Shown: positions 19,532 through 33,757, counted from the stretch's first letter. The stretch is DNA of 64,000 bases from Acinetobacter sp. WCHAc010034 (GCF_001696615.3 NZ_CP032279.1:310001-374000), one strand, 5' to 3'. The notes: generated from the sequence alone by a model not told the origin. Numbers and translations: made by a program.

Positions 19532-20356
19532 CTATAAATCTACGCCTATAAGTTTTAAAACATACATGCCGGCCGCAAAAATCGGAGCCGCGGCAAGCAA
19601 AGAGTCAATCCGGTCAAGCACGCCGCCGTGGCCCGGCAGAATGCGGCCGGAGTCTTTTATGCCGGCGCGGCGCTTGATCATGGATTCAAACAGGTCACCC
19701 AGGACCGAACTGAAAACGGTAACAACTGAAAGAATTAAGAACAGAATATGTTCCGCCAGGCTCAGCTCCAAGTACAGCACTTCAACCGCAACAATAATAA
19801 TTGTTGCCGTCACAATGCCGCCGTATAGCCCTTCAACCGATTTATTCGGGCTGACATCCGGCGCAAGCTTTTTCCTGCCCAGCTTGCGCCCGACAAAATA
19901 TGCGCCGCTGTCTGCGCCCCAAACCAGCAGGAACAGGTACATCAGCCACCAAGGGGAACTTTGCCAAACCGCGAAAATTGCCGTCACTGCAGCTGAAATC
20001 AGCACCAGCCCGATAAAATTCAGTGTCGGATTATACCAGCCGTCGTAATCCGGATAGGACTTGACCCAGTAGACGCTTAACAGCCATGTGAAAATTGAAG
20101 CTGCCCACAGCAGCAGCGCCACATCGCTGTAGCGCAAAGCCAAGGCGGACAAAACCGCCACAGCCAAGCCATAGCCCCAAGCCAAAGGCTTAATTGCATT
20201 TTTTGATTTTCTAGGCATAAGCTTTTGCCACTCATACCCAGCAACCCCTGCTGCAATGATCATCAGCACAAACATTGGATAGTGTGACTGTGTAGCAAAC
20301 ATACAGCTCAGTACAACTGCTACTAAAACCAATGCGGTAATAATCCGCTCTAACAT
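19532..20356 (-). CDS. cdsA: Phosphatidate cytidylyltransferase CdsA
   Basis: The 274-aa polytopic membrane protein carries the family signature near the C-terminus: SMIKRRAGIKDSGRILPGHG followed by GVLDRIDSL (about residues 223-253). It makes CDP-diacylglycerol from phosphatidic acid and CTP, the branch point for all membrane phospholipids. The stop is contiguous with the dxr start, and uppS ends 4 nt upstream. Confidence 0.96.
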   Translation of the reverse strand: MLERIITALVLVAVVLSCMFATQSHYPMFVLMIIAAGVAGYEWQKLMPRKSKNAIKPLAWGYGLAVAVLSALALRYSDVALLLWAASIFTWLLSVYWVKSYPDYDGWYNPTLNFIGLVLISAAVTAIFAVWQSSPWWLMYLFLLVWGADSGAYFVGRKLGRKKLAPDVSPNKSVEGLYGGIVTATIIIVAVEVLYLELSLAEHILFLILSVVTVFSSVLGDLFESMIKRRAGIKDSGRILPGHGGVLDRIDSLLAAAPIFAAGMYVLKLIGVDL

Positions 20357-20360
20357 TTAT

Positions 20361-21113
20361 TTAATTCTCGAGTTGCTTTTGTTGAACTTGCTCTGATGTT
20401 TTACCGAAACGGCGCTCGCGTCCTGCAAAGACTGCGAAGGCGTCATCTAATTCTTCAACGGTAAATTCAGGCCACAATGTTTCTGTAAAATACAGCTCTG
20501 CATAAGCTGCCTGCCACAGCAGAAAATTCGACAGGCGGAAATCGCCGCCTGTGCGGATCAGCAAGTCCACCGGCGGCAAATCGCTTAAGCTGACATATTG
20601 ACCAAACACATCGGCATCAATTGCATCCAGATTTATTTTTTTCGCCAGAACATCCGCAGCCACCCGCTGGGCAGCCTGCGCCATGTCCCACATGCCGCCA
20701 TAACTGATCGCAATGGTTAAGGTCATGCTGTTGAAATTAGCAGTCCTTTCCTCTGCATGCAACATTAAGTCACGCAATTGCGGGGACAGGCGCGAACGGT
20801 CGCCAATGAAGCGCAGGGCGATATTGAATTTTTCCATGCGGGGCAGCTGCTCAAGAATGGTTTCTTCCAGCAGCTTCATCAGCAAATCGACCTCAAACTG
20901 AGGGCGGTTCCAGTTTTCGCTTGAAAAGGCAAAGACAGTTAAAGCTTGAATATTATTAGAACGGCAATGCTCTACGATCGGATCTAGGACGTTTTTACCT
21001 TCACGGTGCCCATCACCTTTCTGCATTTGATTTTTTTTGGCAAAACGGTTGTTGCCATCCATGATGATGGCAACATGTTTTGGAAGACGGGAAGTTTCTT
21101 CGGATGAGGTCAT
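20361..21113 (-). CDS. uppS: Undecaprenyl diphosphate synthase
   Basis: The 250-aa cis-prenyltransferase has the diphosphate-binding IIMDGNNRFAKK (about 16-27) and the C-terminal RTGGDFRLSNFLLWQ (about 196-210). It builds the C55 lipid carrier for peptidoglycan and other envelope polymers. It is located between frr (6 nt) and cdsA (4 nt) in the conserved cluster. Confidence 0.97.
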   Translation of the reverse strand: MTSSEETSRLPKHVAIIMDGNNRFAKKNQMQKGDGHREGKNVLDPIVEHCRSNNIQALTVFAFSSENWNRPQFEVDLLMKLLEETILEQLPRMEKFNIALRFIGDRSRLSPQLRDLMLHAEERTANFNSMTLTIAISYGGMWDMAQAAQRVAADVLAKKINLDAIDADVFGQYVSLSDLPPVDLLIRTGGDFRLSNFLLWQAAYAELYFTETLWPEFTVEELDDAFAVFAGRERRFGKTSEQVQQKQLEN

Positions 21114-21119
21114 TAAAGC

Positions 21120-21674
21120 TTAGACCTTCATCAATTCAGCTTCTTTTGCAGCCAGGCGCTTTTCCACTTCAGCAACAAATTTGTCGGTGATTTTCTGAAT
21201 TTCATCACCCGCACGGCGCTCTTCATCTTCAGAAATTTCTTTTTCCTTCAGCAGCGCCTTGATATCACCCAGCACATCACGGCGGATATTGCGGATAGCG
21301 ACTTTGGCATTTTCAGCTTCAGTGCGCGCAACTTTCTGCATATCGCGGCGGGTTTCTTCAGTCAGCGCAGCCATCGGCACGCGGATTGCATCAGCAGTGA
21401 TCGGATTCAGGCCCAGGTCTGATTCGCGGATCGCTTTGTCAATCGCAGAAACCATAGAGCGCTCGAACGGCTGAACCAGCAAAGTGCGCGAGTCTTCAAC
21501 GCCAACGTTTGCCACCTGATTCAGCGGCACGTCAGAGCCGTAGTAGGAAACCATCACACCATTTAAAATAGATGGGTGCGCACGGCCTGTACGAACTTTG
21601 GCAAAGCCATGTTCTAAAGACTCTAAAGTCTTGTTCATACGGTCTTCGCTGTCTTTTTTAAGATCGTTAATCAT
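21120..21674 (-). CDS. frr: Ribosome recycling factor
   Basis: The 184-aa protein is full length and matches RRF throughout: [21 protein letters not shown] (about 27-47), VPLNQVAN, and [25 protein letters not shown] (about 110-134). With EF-G it splits post-termination ribosomes. It lies 77 nt downstream of pyrH, the usual neighbour. Confidence 0.98.
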   Translation of the reverse strand: MINDLKKDSEDRMNKTLESLEHGFAKVRTGRAHPSILNGVMVSYYGSDVPLNQVANVGVEDSRTLLVQPFERSMVSAIDKAIRESDLGLNPITADAIRVPMAALTEETRRDMQKVARTEAENAKVAIRNIRRDVLGDIKALLKEKEISEDEERRAGDEIQKITDKFVAEVEKRLAAKEAELMKV

Positions 21675-21751
21675 ATGATCTTCCTTACTTAATTTTAAAA
21701 GGTGTAATTATAAAATAGCTTGCAGTATAAAGAGCTTTCAGGCCCACGTCA

Positions 21752-22486
21752 TCACTTGGTAACGTGAGTACCCTCTTTTTCGCCCATAACAACCGAAAGC
21801 AATGAGCCGGTTTTATTCATATCGAATACTTGCAGCGGCACATTGTGGTCACGGCACAGGCAGATTGCGGTTAAGTCCATAACCCCTAATTTTTCATCAA
21901 GCACTTGATCGAAGGTCAATGCGTCGTATTTCACCGCATCTTCGTATTTGCTTGGATCTTTATTATATACGCCATCAACTTTGGTCGCTTTCAAAATCAG
22001 ATCAGCTTCAATTTCAATGCCGCGCAGGCAGGCTGCCGTATCGGTCGTAAAGAATGGGTTGCCTGTGCCCGCCACAAATACGCACACTTCGCCTTGAGTT
22101 AAATGGCGGATTGCGTCGCGGCTGGAATATGACTCCACTACAGCGCCAATCGGCAAAGCGGACATTAAGCGGGTTTTGATATTGCGGCGCACCAAAGCGT
22201 CGCGCAGCGCCAAGCCGTTCATTACGGTTGCCAGCATGCCCATTTGGTCGCCTGTTACGCGGCCAACCAGGCCGTCTTTCTGCAATTGGCTGCCGCGGTA
22301 CAAGTTGCCGCCGCCAACCACGATGCCGACCTGAACGCCTAAGCCTACCAGGTGGGCAATCGACAAAGACATCTGATCGAGCACTTGCGCATCAATCCCC
22401 ATGTCTTTATTGCCTGCAAGCGCTTCACCGGAAAGCTTGAGCAGAATGCGTTCATAACGCGGTTTTTTTGAATCCAGCATCATCAT
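21752..22486 (-). CDS. pyrH: Uridylate kinase
   Basis: The 244-aa amino-acid-kinase-fold enzyme has [13 protein letters not shown] (about 14-26), [10 protein letters not shown] (about 57-66) and the aspartate block [19 protein letters not shown] (about 141-159). It phosphorylates UMP to UDP for pyrimidine and cell-wall nucleotides. The start has three consecutive Met codons, so the exact first residue is uncertain by 2. The usual upstream rpsB-tsf genes are absent; rimO precedes it instead. Confidence 0.97.
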   Translation of the reverse strand: MMMLDSKKPRYERILLKLSGEALAGNKDMGIDAQVLDQMSLSIAHLVGLGVQVGIVVGGGNLYRGSQLQKDGLVGRVTGDQMGMLATVMNGLALRDALVRRNIKTRLMSALPIGAVVESYSSRDAIRHLTQGEVCVFVAGTGNPFFTTDTAACLRGIEIEADLILKATKVDGVYNKDPSKYEDAVKYDALTFDQVLDEKLGVMDLTAICLCRDHNVPLQVFDMNKTGSLLSVVMGEKEGTHVTK

Positions 22487-22528
22487 TACTCCAATTCATC
22501 AATATTTAGTTTTTATGCATTTAAAGCT

Positions 22529-23872
22529 TTAAGCAGATTTGATCCGGATCAGCTTGGCAAACAAGTCATACTCATCTGCATCGGTGATTTCAACCTCAAG
22601 CAAATCACCGGCTTTAATCAGTGACTTATCGATATCTTCAACAAAAACGTTGCCGTCAATTTCAGGCGCATCGGCATAAGAGCGCGCAACTGCGACCGGG
22701 AACTCTTCTTCAAGCTCATCGACCAGCACAGTCATGGTTTGTCCAATGCGCTTCTGCAGCTTGGCGGCGGAAATTTCCTGCTGCACTTCCATGAAGCGCT
22801 CATAGCGCTCCTGCTTAATGTCTTCAGGCACATGGTCCGGCAGGTCATTTGCTGTCGCGCCTTCAACCGGCGAATAGGTAAAGCAGCCGACGCGGTCCAG
22901 CTGCGCTTCTTTCAGCCAGTCCAGAAGCATCACGAAGTCTTCTTCGGTTTCGCCCGGGAAGCCGACTACGAAGGTTGAGCGGATCACCAGTTCAGGACAT
23001 TTTTCGCGCCATAATTTCAGGCGTTCCAAGGTATTTTCGCTGTGGGCTGGCCGCTTCATCAGTTTTAAGATGCGCGGGCTGGCGTGCTGAAAAGGAATGT
23101 CTAAATACGGCAGGATTTTGCCTTGCGCCATAAGGTCAATGACGGCATCGACATGCGGATAAGGATAGACATAATGCAGGCGCACCCAGATGCCTAACTG
23201 GCCGAGCGCTTCGCACATGTCATAGAATTTGGTTTTAACCGGCTGGCCGTTCCAGAAATCCAGCTTGTATTTGGTGTCCAGGCCATAAGCAGAAGTATCT
23301 TGCGAAATCACCAAAACTTCTTTAACGCCGGCTTTTTTCAGCGCCTGCGCTTCATTTAAAACCGAACCGACTGGACGCGAAACCAAATCGCCGCGCATGC
23401 TTGGAATAATGCAGAATGTGCAGCGGTGGTTGCAGCCTTCAGATATTTTCAGATAAGCATAATGCTTTGGCGTCAGGCGGATGCCCTGCTCAGGAACAAG
23501 ATCTACGAATGGATTGTGCTTTGGCGGCTCAGGCACGTACTGGTGCACCGCTTCCATGACTTCCTGATACGCCGCTGCGCCCGTGACTTTCAGTACATTC
23601 GGATGCATTTCGCGGATTTTGTCTTCATCTTTGCCCAAGCAGCCTGTTACAATCACACGGCCGTTTGCGCTCATGGCTTCGCCGATGGCGTCTAAAGACT
23701 CTTGCACTGCAGATTCAATAAAACCGCAAGTATTTACAACAACTAAATCAGCACCGTCATAATCCGATGCTACATCATAACCCTCAGTTTTCAACTGAGT
23801 TAAAATTCGTTCAGAATCTACCAATGCCTTAGGACAACCTAAAGAAACAAAACCGACTTTGGGGGACTTCAT
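22529..23872 (-). CDS. rimO: Ribosomal protein S12 methylthiotransferase RimO
   Basis: The 447-aa radical-SAM enzyme has an N-terminal MTTase domain with three cysteines (SLGCPKA, NTCGFI, TGCLG), a radical-[11 protein letters not shown] motif (CX3CX2C) at about 150, and a C-terminal TRAM domain. It modifies Asp88/89 of S12. The ATG at 23872 ([12 protein letters not shown]) was chosen over a GTG 15 nt upstream because it matches the family N-terminus and has GGAG at proper spacing. Confidence 0.96.
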   Translation of the reverse strand: MKSPKVGFVSLGCPKALVDSERILTQLKTEGYDVASDYDGADLVVVNTCGFIESAVQESLDAIGEAMSANGRVIVTGCLGKDEDKIREMHPNVLKVTGAAAYQEVMEAVHQYVPEPPKHNPFVDLVPEQGIRLTPKHYAYLKISEGCNHRCTFCIIPSMRGDLVSRPVGSVLNEAQALKKAGVKEVLVISQDTSAYGLDTKYKLDFWNGQPVKTKFYDMCEALGQLGIWVRLHYVYPYPHVDAVIDLMAQGKILPYLDIPFQHASPRILKLMKRPAHSENTLERLKLWREKCPELVIRSTFVVGFPGETEEDFVMLLDWLKEAQLDRVGCFTYSPVEGATANDLPDHVPEDIKQERYERFMEVQQEISAAKLQKRIGQTMTVLVDELEEEFPVAVARSYADAPEIDGNVFVEDIDKSLIKAGDLLEVEITDADEYDLFAKLIRIKSA

Positions 23873-24214
23873 GAATCTGCGCTCCACTAGAATCCGCGTA
23901 TTGTATGTCTTTTCGCTTCATAAAAACAGGTGGCAAGGCCACTCTTTGCATAACGCACTAAAATAACGCTATAAATTCATCCAGAAAATTATCACTGCAC
24001 TATTTTGGAACATTTACTGTTTACAGGCTGCCCTGAATGGGCTATACACTTTTAACAAAGACCACTTTCAGCGCACTTTATTTAGCCAGCATCAGAACTG
24101 AGTGCTTTTCCCAAGAGTTGGCGTGCATTTTGCATCATATCAGGCCTTATTACACCAAACAGACCGCTTTATGAAGATGCCATTGCGCTATTTTAATACA
24201 GGGAAGCACCGCTA
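23873..24214. other. Intergenic region between divergent rimO and ntrB
   Basis: These 342 bp hold the promoters of rimO (minus) and ntrB (plus). I see no convincing sigma-54 site, NtrC palindrome, RNA gene or repeat. glnA, which often precedes ntrBC, is not here. Confidence 0.4.
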
Positions 24215-25324
24215 ATGGATCATCCTATGACTATCGATTACCGCCTACTGGTTGACAATTTAACCACCGCCATTTTACTGGTCGATAGTGATTTGAATAT
24301 TTTTTACCTTAACTCCGCCTGTGAAGCCCTGTTTGACATCAGCCTGCTCCGCGCCTCCGGCATGCCGGTTTTAAACCTGCTGCATATGCCGGATGACGAA
24401 TTCAACACCGAAGAAGCGCTGAAAAACACCCTGCTTTCCGGACAGCACTACACGCGCCGCGAAGCCACAATCAATGTCAACTTTAAAGACATCCATGTCG
24501 ATTACACCGCCTCGCAGCTGAATTCAGGCAAGCCCTACCACCCGCTGCTGCTGATTGAGCTGAATCAGATTGACCGCATGCTGAAAATCTCCAAAGAAGA
24601 AAACCTGATTCAGCAGCATCAAGTGGCGCGCCAGCTGATCCGCGGCGTTGCGCATGAAATCAAGAATCCGCTCGGCGGCATCCGCGGCGCCACGCAACTG
24701 CTCGCGCGAAGTTTGAATGATCCACAATATGCAGAATTTACCGACATTATCATCAGCGAAGTCGACCGCCTGCGAAATTTAGCCGATACCATGCTCGGCT
24801 CACGCCAGCTGCCGAGCTATGAGCCGGTCAATGTGCATGAGCCGCTGGAACGCGTCCGCGCGCTGATTGTCAATCAAACCAAAAAGAAAATTAAAATTAC
24901 CCGCGACTACGACCTGTCGCTGCCCGACGTCATGGCCGACCGCGACCAGCTGATTCAGGTCATGCTGAACATCAGCGTCAACGCCGTGCAGGCCATGACT
25001 GAAAACAAGGAATTCTTCGCCGAGCATCAGCCGGAACTGATTCTCAGAACCCGCATTCAGCGCCTGGTCACCATTAATGGCGTGCTGAAGCGTTCTGCCG
25101 TCCGTATTGACATAGAAGACAACGGTCCCGGCGTGCCGGAAGAAATTCTTGAATCGGTGTTCTATCCGCTGGTAACGGGCCGCGCCAAAGGCACCGGCTT
25201 AGGATTAAGCATTGCGCAAAATATTATGCATCAGCATAACGGAATGATTGTATGCCAGTCAGTTCCTGGAAAAACAGTATTCAGCTTATATTTACCTTGG
25301 GAGTCCGACCATGCCGCGAAATAA
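24215..25324 (+). CDS. glnL: Nitrogen regulation sensor histidine kinase NtrB (GlnL)
   Basis: The 369-aa soluble sensor has an N-terminal PAS domain (about residues 8-125), the phospho-acceptor H-box GVAHEIKNPLGG (about 146), an N-box NISVNAVQAM (about 248) and the G-boxes DNGPGVPEE and GTGLGLSIAQN. NtrB phosphorylates and dephosphorylates NtrC under control of PII and glutamine. An ATG 12 nt inside (24227) is an alternative start. It overlaps ntrC by 14 nt. Confidence 0.95.
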   Translation: MDHPMTIDYRLLVDNLTTAILLVDSDLNIFYLNSACEALFDISLLRASGMPVLNLLHMPDDEFNTEEALKNTLLSGQHYTRREATINVNFKDIHVDYTASQLNSGKPYHPLLLIELNQIDRMLKISKEENLIQQHQVARQLIRGVAHEIKNPLGGIRGATQLLARSLNDPQYAEFTDIIISEVDRLRNLADTMLGSRQLPSYEPVNVHEPLERVRALIVNQTKKKIKITRDYDLSLPDVMADRDQLIQVMLNISVNAVQAMTENKEFFAEHQPELILRTRIQRLVTINGVLKRSAVRIDIEDNGPGVPEEILESVFYPLVTGRAKGTGLGLSIAQNIMHQHNGMIVCQSVPGKTVFSLYLPWESDHAAK

Positions 25325-26789
25325 AATATGGGTCATTGATGATGACCGCGCCATGCGATGGGTGCTGGAAAAAACCTTCAAAGAAGAAGGCTTTGATGTC
25401 ACCAGTTTTGAAGAAGCCCAGTCCGCGCTGGATCAGCTCAGCGCCGATGCGCCGGATGTTATTTTAACCGACATCCGCATGCCGGGCATTGATGGCCTGA
25501 CCTTTTTAGGCAAAGTCAAAGGCAGCCACCCGGACTTGCCTGTCATTATCATGACCGCGCATTCGGATCTGGAATCTGCAGTTTCCAGCTATCAGACCGG
25601 CGCATTTGAATACCTGCCTAAGCCGTTTGATATTGATGAAGCGCTGGCTTTGGTGAACCGCGCGATTCTGCACATCACCAAGCTGCAGCAGCAGGAATCC
25701 GCCAAAACCGCGCAGCCGATTCAGTCCACAGAAATCATCGGCGAATCGCCTGCCATGCAGGAAGTTTTCCGCGCCATTGGCCGCCTGTCGCAGTCGCACA
25801 TTACTGTGCTGATTAACGGCGAGTCCGGCACCGGCAAAGAGCTGGTCGCGCACGCGCTGCACCGCCATTCGCCGCGCAGCAGCAAGCCGTTTATTGCGCT
25901 GAATATGGCTGCCATTCCAAAAGACCTGATTGAAACCGAACTGTTCGGCCATGAAAAAGGCGCATTCACCGGCGCCAACACTCAGCGCCAAGGCCGTTTT
26001 GAGCAGGCCAACGGCGGCACGCTGTTTCTGGATGAAATCGGCGACATGCCGTTTGAAACCCAGACCCGCCTGCTGCGCGTATTGGCGGATGGCGAGTTCT
26101 ACCGTGTCGGCGGGCACATTCCCGTCAAGGTTGATGTGCGCATTGTAGCCGCAACCCATCAGGACTTGGAAAAGCTGGTGCATGAAGGCCGCTTCCGCGA
26201 AGACCTGTATCACCGCCTGAATGTGATCCGCATTCATATTCCTAAGCTGGCGCACCGCAGCGAAGACATTCCAATGCTGGCGCAGCATTTTCTGGCGCGC
26301 GCCGGCAAAGAGCTGAGCGTCAGCCCGAAAATCCTGCGTCCGGAAACTCAGGAATACATGCAGAAGCTGCCTTGGCAAGGCAACGTGCGCCAGCTGGAGA
26401 ATACCTGCCGCTGGCTGACGGTAATGATTACCGGCCGTGAAGTTTATCCGGAAGACCTGCCTTCAGAACTGAAGCAGATTCCAATTCAGCAAAACAGCGA
26501 TAATGCGCAGGCAGCGAACGGCATTGACCGCATTTCCAGCCACCACTGGGATGAGCTGCTGGGCCAATGGGCTGTGCAGAAACTGAAGAACGGCGAAATG
26601 AAGATTCTGGACATCGCCACGCCAATGTTTGAACGCACGCTGATTAACGCGGCCCTGCAGCAGACCCGCGGACGCAAGCGCCATGCTGCTGAACTTCTCG
26701 GCTGGGGCCGCAACACCTTGACCCGCAAGCTGAAAGAACTGGGCATGGACAGCGCCGATGACGAAGTCGAAGAAGAAGTAGAAAGCTGA
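25311..26789 (+). CDS. glnG: Nitrogen regulation response regulator NtrC (GlnG)
   Basis: The protein is 492 aa from the ATG at 25311, inside the end of ntrB. Receiver domain: DDD and phospho-acceptor in LTDIRMPG (about 54). Central AAA+ sigma-54 interaction domain: Walker A GESGTGKE (about 168), GAFTGA loop (about 217) and FLDEIGDM Walker B. The C-terminal Fis-type helix-turn-helix is RKRHAAELLGWGRNTLTRKL. It activates nitrogen-starvation promoters with RpoN. An in-frame start at 25248 would add residues not found in the family. Confidence 0.96.
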   Translation: MPRNKIWVIDDDRAMRWVLEKTFKEEGFDVTSFEEAQSALDQLSADAPDVILTDIRMPGIDGLTFLGKVKGSHPDLPVIIMTAHSDLESAVSSYQTGAFEYLPKPFDIDEALALVNRAILHITKLQQQESAKTAQPIQSTEIIGESPAMQEVFRAIGRLSQSHITVLINGESGTGKELVAHALHRHSPRSSKPFIALNMAAIPKDLIETELFGHEKGAFTGANTQRQGRFEQANGGTLFLDEIGDMPFETQTRLLRVLADGEFYRVGGHIPVKVDVRIVAATHQDLEKLVHEGRFREDLYHRLNVIRIHIPKLAHRSEDIPMLAQHFLARAGKELSVSPKILRPETQEYMQKLPWQGNVRQLENTCRWLTVMITGREVYPEDLPSELKQIPIQQNSDNAQAANGIDRISSHHWDELLGQWAVQKLKNGEMKILDIATPMFERTLINAALQQTRGRKRHAAELLGWGRNTLTRKLKELGMDSADDEVEEEVES

Positions 26790-26811
26790 TTAAGCAGGCT
26801 TATTTCAAGAT

Positions 26812-26837
26812 AAAAAAGCTCCATAAGGAGCTTTTTT
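26812..26837. terminator. Terminator downstream of ntrC
   Basis: AAAAAAGCTCC and GGAGCTTTTTT form a perfect 11-bp inverted repeat with a 4-nt loop between the convergent ntrC and the gene at 26852. It can act in both directions. Confidence 0.92.
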
Positions 26838-26851
26838 ATTCACTTTACCTA

Positions 26852-27175
26852 TTAGGCAGTAAAACCAACATAGCGCTTTAAGCCCTGAAAGCCCAAATCC
26901 GCCTGATAAATCAGATACTCCAGATATTGCGCCTCAGTTAATTCCTTAAACATCTGCAAATTATCATCATCAGCATGAATCTCATCCACGCTGCGCGCCA
27001 TGCACTGCTCAAATTCATCAGCAATAAATTCAAAGCCTAAATCCATTGCCACAAACAGCGTATGCCCGCACGGCTGAATATACTGCTCTTCACTCCAGTC
27101 CAGCACTGCATGGCCGCAATGCGGGCAATGTACATCTTCCGCAGGATTCAGAATTTCTACAAGTTGATAGGCCAT
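26852..27175 (-). CDS. Hypothetical protein with possible zinc-binding CxxC/CGH motif
   Basis: The 107-aa acidic protein has CPHCGH at about residue 17 and QPCGHTLF at about 35, which together look like a small zinc ribbon followed by a helical acidic region (DEFEQCMARSVDEIH). No family is recognised. It is a single-gene unit, with the rodA terminator upstream and a bidirectional terminator downstream. Confidence 0.75.
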   Translation of the reverse strand: MAYQLVEILNPAEDVHCPHCGHAVLDWSEEQYIQPCGHTLFVAMDLGFEFIADEFEQCMARSVDEIHADDDNLQMFKELTEAQYLEYLIYQADLGFQGLKRYVGFTA

Positions 27176-27268
27176 CTCTTTTATTTACTCATGCTGCATT
27201 TACTCATACTGCGCTTATTCTAGCAAAACCCGGCGCAATTGCAGAAGCAATGCAAAATCAAACGCATC

Positions 27269-27294
27269 AAAAAAGGGAGCGCAGCAGCGCTCCC
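27269..27294 (-). terminator. Terminator downstream of rodA
   Basis: On the minus strand GGGAGCGC-TGCT-GCGCTCCC is followed by six T. It lies 38 nt after the rodA stop and separates rodA from the gene at 26852. Confidence 0.92.
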
Positions 27295-27331
27295 TGATCA
27301 AAAACCGCAGGACAGTTTTCAGCAGCCCAGC

Positions 27332-28468
27332 TTAACGGTGCGTATGAATTGACATCACAATGCCCATGCCTGCAAGCATGGCAATAACCGCTGTGCCGCC
27401 GTAGCTCATCAAAGGCAGCGGGTCACCGGTGACCGGCAGAATACCGCTGACCATGCCCGAATTTAAAAACACAAAGAAAAAGAAAGTCAGCCCCGTCGCG
27501 CCCGCATACAGGCGGCCAAAGTTATGAAAGCTGTTCATGCCAATCATCAGGCAGCGGATAATAATCGCAGCGAATAAGCTGAACAGCAGAAAGACCCCGA
27601 TAAAGCCGAATTCTTCCGCATAAGTCGACATGATAAAGTCGGTATGATGCTCTGGCAAATAGCCCAAATGCGACTGCGTTCCCTCGGTAAAGCCCTTGCC
27701 GGTCAAGCCGCCGGAACCGATAGCGATTTTAGACTGAATGATATTCCATCCCGCACCCAGAGCATCCGACTCAGGGTCAAACAAGGTCAAAATCCGTTTT
27801 TTCTGATATTCCTGCAGAAAAAACATCCACAGCAGAGGCGCAGCAATAGCAAATACGCCCATCGCTCCGGCAATCAAGCGCCAGGACATGCCGCTCAGAA
27901 ACAGTACAAAAATACCCGGAATAATCAGGCCAATATTCAAGTCCGGCTGCAAAGCCACTAAAACAAAAGGCACCATCATAATCGCCAGCGCAACGATAAT
28001 ATGCACAAATTTCGGCGGAAAAGCCCGGCCGGCAAAATACCATGCCATCATTAAAGGCATGGCGAATTTCATCACCTCACTGGGCTGCATGCTGCCGATG
28101 CCCGGCAGCGTGATCCAGCGCTTAGCGCCCATCCGGGTTTCGCCGAAAGCCAAAACCACCAGCAGCAGCGCAACGCCCAGCATATACAAATAAGGGCTGA
28201 CCGCCTGATACACTTTCGGCGGCACCTGCGCGCACATAAACATGACAATGAACCCCACGCCAAAACTTGTCGCCTGACGCAGCACCATGCCTGAATCACC
28301 TGCCGTCGCGCTGTAAACCACCATCAGGCCTAAAACTGCATTCAGAATCAGAAAGCAAAGCAGCCAAGGGTCTAAATGCAATTTAGTCCAGCGTGAAGAA
28401 TCATGTTTTATGCTGAGCCCGTCTCTTGCGGACTGGCGCAAAAAACGATACTGCTGTGAAGGAATCAT
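27332..28468 (-). CDS. rodA: Rod shape-determining protein RodA (SEDS glycosyltransferase)
   Basis: The 378-aa protein has ten predicted membrane helices and the SEDS C-terminal signature MVSGILPVTGDPLPLMSYGG followed by GIVMSIHTHR. RodA polymerises peptidoglycan glycan strands together with PBP2 in the elongasome. Its class B partner mrdA is not adjacent here; ispD lies upstream after an 89-nt gap, so rodA may have its own promoter. The short polar N-terminus (MIPSQQYRFLRQ) is cytoplasmic. Confidence 0.94.
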   Translation of the reverse strand: MIPSQQYRFLRQSARDGLSIKHDSSRWTKLHLDPWLLCFLILNAVLGLMVVYSATAGDSGMVLRQATSFGVGFIVMFMCAQVPPKVYQAVSPYLYMLGVALLLVVLAFGETRMGAKRWITLPGIGSMQPSEVMKFAMPLMMAWYFAGRAFPPKFVHIIVALAIMMVPFVLVALQPDLNIGLIIPGIFVLFLSGMSWRLIAGAMGVFAIAAPLLWMFFLQEYQKKRILTLFDPESDALGAGWNIIQSKIAIGSGGLTGKGFTEGTQSHLGYLPEHHTDFIMSTYAEEFGFIGVFLLFSLFAAIIIRCLMIGMNSFHNFGRLYAGATGLTFFFFVFLNSGMVSGILPVTGDPLPLMSYGGTAVIAMLAGMGIVMSIHTHR

Positions 28469-28557
28469 TTGCGGTGCATGTATAAAATGAAGTGGGGAAA
28501 GTATAAGTTAAAGCTGCGCAGAATAAAGCGCCGCAGCCGAAATTATTGCGGAATTCT

Positions 28558-29283
28558 TCAGGCCGGCGCCTGCTGCGAAGCCAGAATCAGCCGGGCCAGC
28601 TCCAAGTCATCCGGATAGGTGATTTTAATATTGTCCGAACGGCCCTGCACCACCTGCACCGCTTCACCGGCATGCTCCAGCGCACTGGCTTCATCGGTAA
28701 TGCTGACTTGCGCCTGCAGCGCCTGTTCTATGGCGCGCCTTAAAGCGCCCAGCTTGGCGATTTGCGGCGTTTGCGCCTGCCACAGCTTTGAGCGGTCTAC
28801 CGTTTTAGCGATTTCAGCGCCGGCTTCCACGCATTTCAGCGTGTCGCGCACAGGTATGGCCAAAATTGCGCTTTGGCTGGATTCCGCCGCGGCGTTAACC
28901 AGATTTTCAAGGCAGCTTTGCGTCACGCATGGGCGCGCCGCGTCATGCACCAGCACCCAGTCATCTTCAGATGCGATTTTGGATAAGTAAGCTAAAGCGT
29001 TTAATACAGAATTGACCCGCTCTGCGCCGCCCAGGCAGAAATGCGCTTTTTCAGGATGGGCAAAGGCCAGCGTTTCAGCCAAAGTATCCTGCGCGCCCAC
29101 AGCAAGCACATAGCCGGCCAAAGGCAGCTGATTCAGCCTTGAAACCGTATGTTCCAGCACAGTTTTGCCCTGAATCATCTGATACTGCTTGAGTTCTGAT
29201 CTGGAAAAACGGCTGCCTGACCCGGCTGCCGGAATAATAGCCCACAAATTAAAGTTCTGGCGGCGCTTCGGCTGGCTCTTCAT
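28558..29283 (-). CDS. ispD: 2-C-methyl-D-erythritol 4-phosphate cytidylyltransferase
   Basis: The protein is 241 aa from the ATG at 29283 (MKSQPKRRQNFNLWAIIPAA). The nucleotide-binding loop AAGSGSRF is at about 17-24, followed by LVHDAARPCV (about 118) and DEASALEHAG (about 198). It forms CDP-methylerythritol in the MEP pathway, the step after Dxr. The start overlaps the end of ftsB by 35 nt; an in-frame alternative start lies 27 nt upstream. Confidence 0.95.
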   Translation of the reverse strand: MKSQPKRRQNFNLWAIIPAAGSGSRFSRSELKQYQMIQGKTVLEHTVSRLNQLPLAGYVLAVGAQDTLAETLAFAHPEKAHFCLGGAERVNSVLNALAYLSKIASEDDWVLVHDAARPCVTQSCLENLVNAAAESSQSAILAIPVRDTLKCVEAGAEIAKTVDRSKLWQAQTPQIAKLGALRRAIEQALQAQVSITDEASALEHAGEAVQVVQGRSDNIKITYPDDLELARLILASQQAPA

Positions 29284-29641
29284 TGGTGCGTAAATCTGCT
29301 TTTGGATCAATATAAATAGGCTGGTATTGCGTGCTGATGGTGCTCATCTGCACAAAAGTTTCACGCGGCTTGATCAAGCCTAAATCCAGGCGCGCATGCT
29401 CTTCAATGGCTTCTACGCCATTTTTCAAATCATAAACTTCGGCCGCGAGGACGCGGTTGCGTTCTTTTAATTCTTGATTCAGTTCAATCTGCTGCTGAAC
29501 TTTCTGAGACAGCTTCTGATGGTCCTGATGACCGCCTTCACCGAACCAGTATAAATATTGAAACCCTGCGATCAAAATGATCGCAAGGCCCAACAATGCT
29601 TTACTCGCTTTGGAGTCAAATACATTTAACATAGATAGCAT
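29249..29641 (-). CDS. ftsB: Cell division protein FtsB
   Basis: The 130-aa bitopic protein has a short cytoplasmic end, one membrane helix (about 15-33, LLGLAIILIAGFQYLYWF) and a periplasmic coiled coil (about 40-80, with KERNRVLAAEVYDLKNG). FtsB joins FtsQ and FtsL in the divisome. Placement between eno and ispD is the classical gammaproteobacterial order. It lies 6 nt downstream of eno. Confidence 0.94.
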   Translation of the reverse strand: MLSMLNVFDSKASKALLGLAIILIAGFQYLYWFGEGGHQDHQKLSQKVQQQIELNQELKERNRVLAAEVYDLKNGVEAIEEHARLDLGLIKPRETFVQMSTISTQYQPIYIDPKADLRTNEEPAEAPPEL

Positions 29642-29647
29642 GCGCGC

Positions 29648-30955
<1,308 letters not shown>

Positions 30956-31001
30956 TTAATAAAAATGATGCGCCCAAAAGACGCATCAATGCAAAGCTAA
31001 T

Positions 31002-31859
<858 letters not shown>

Positions 31860-31890
31860 TTAAACTTCCTAGTTTAGTCCTGCAGACCGA

Positions 31891-33675
<1,785 letters not shown>

Positions 33676-33757
33676 TTAGCTTAAATTTCGATGATTTTCA
33701 TATTCAGTTTTATGGTTATAATATGCATATCTGTTTAATGTTTAATTTTGTGCAACT

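Noticed and set aside
19125..20048. Open frame of 307 codons on the plus strand across dxr and cdsA
   Set aside because: It lies fully antisense to two certain genes, with composition explained by their codon bias, and encodes Ser/Arg-rich sequence without family features.
25506..26378. Open frame of 290 codons on the minus strand inside ntrC
   Set aside because: Antisense shadow of the AAA+ domain of NtrC; no ribosome site and no protein-like domain.
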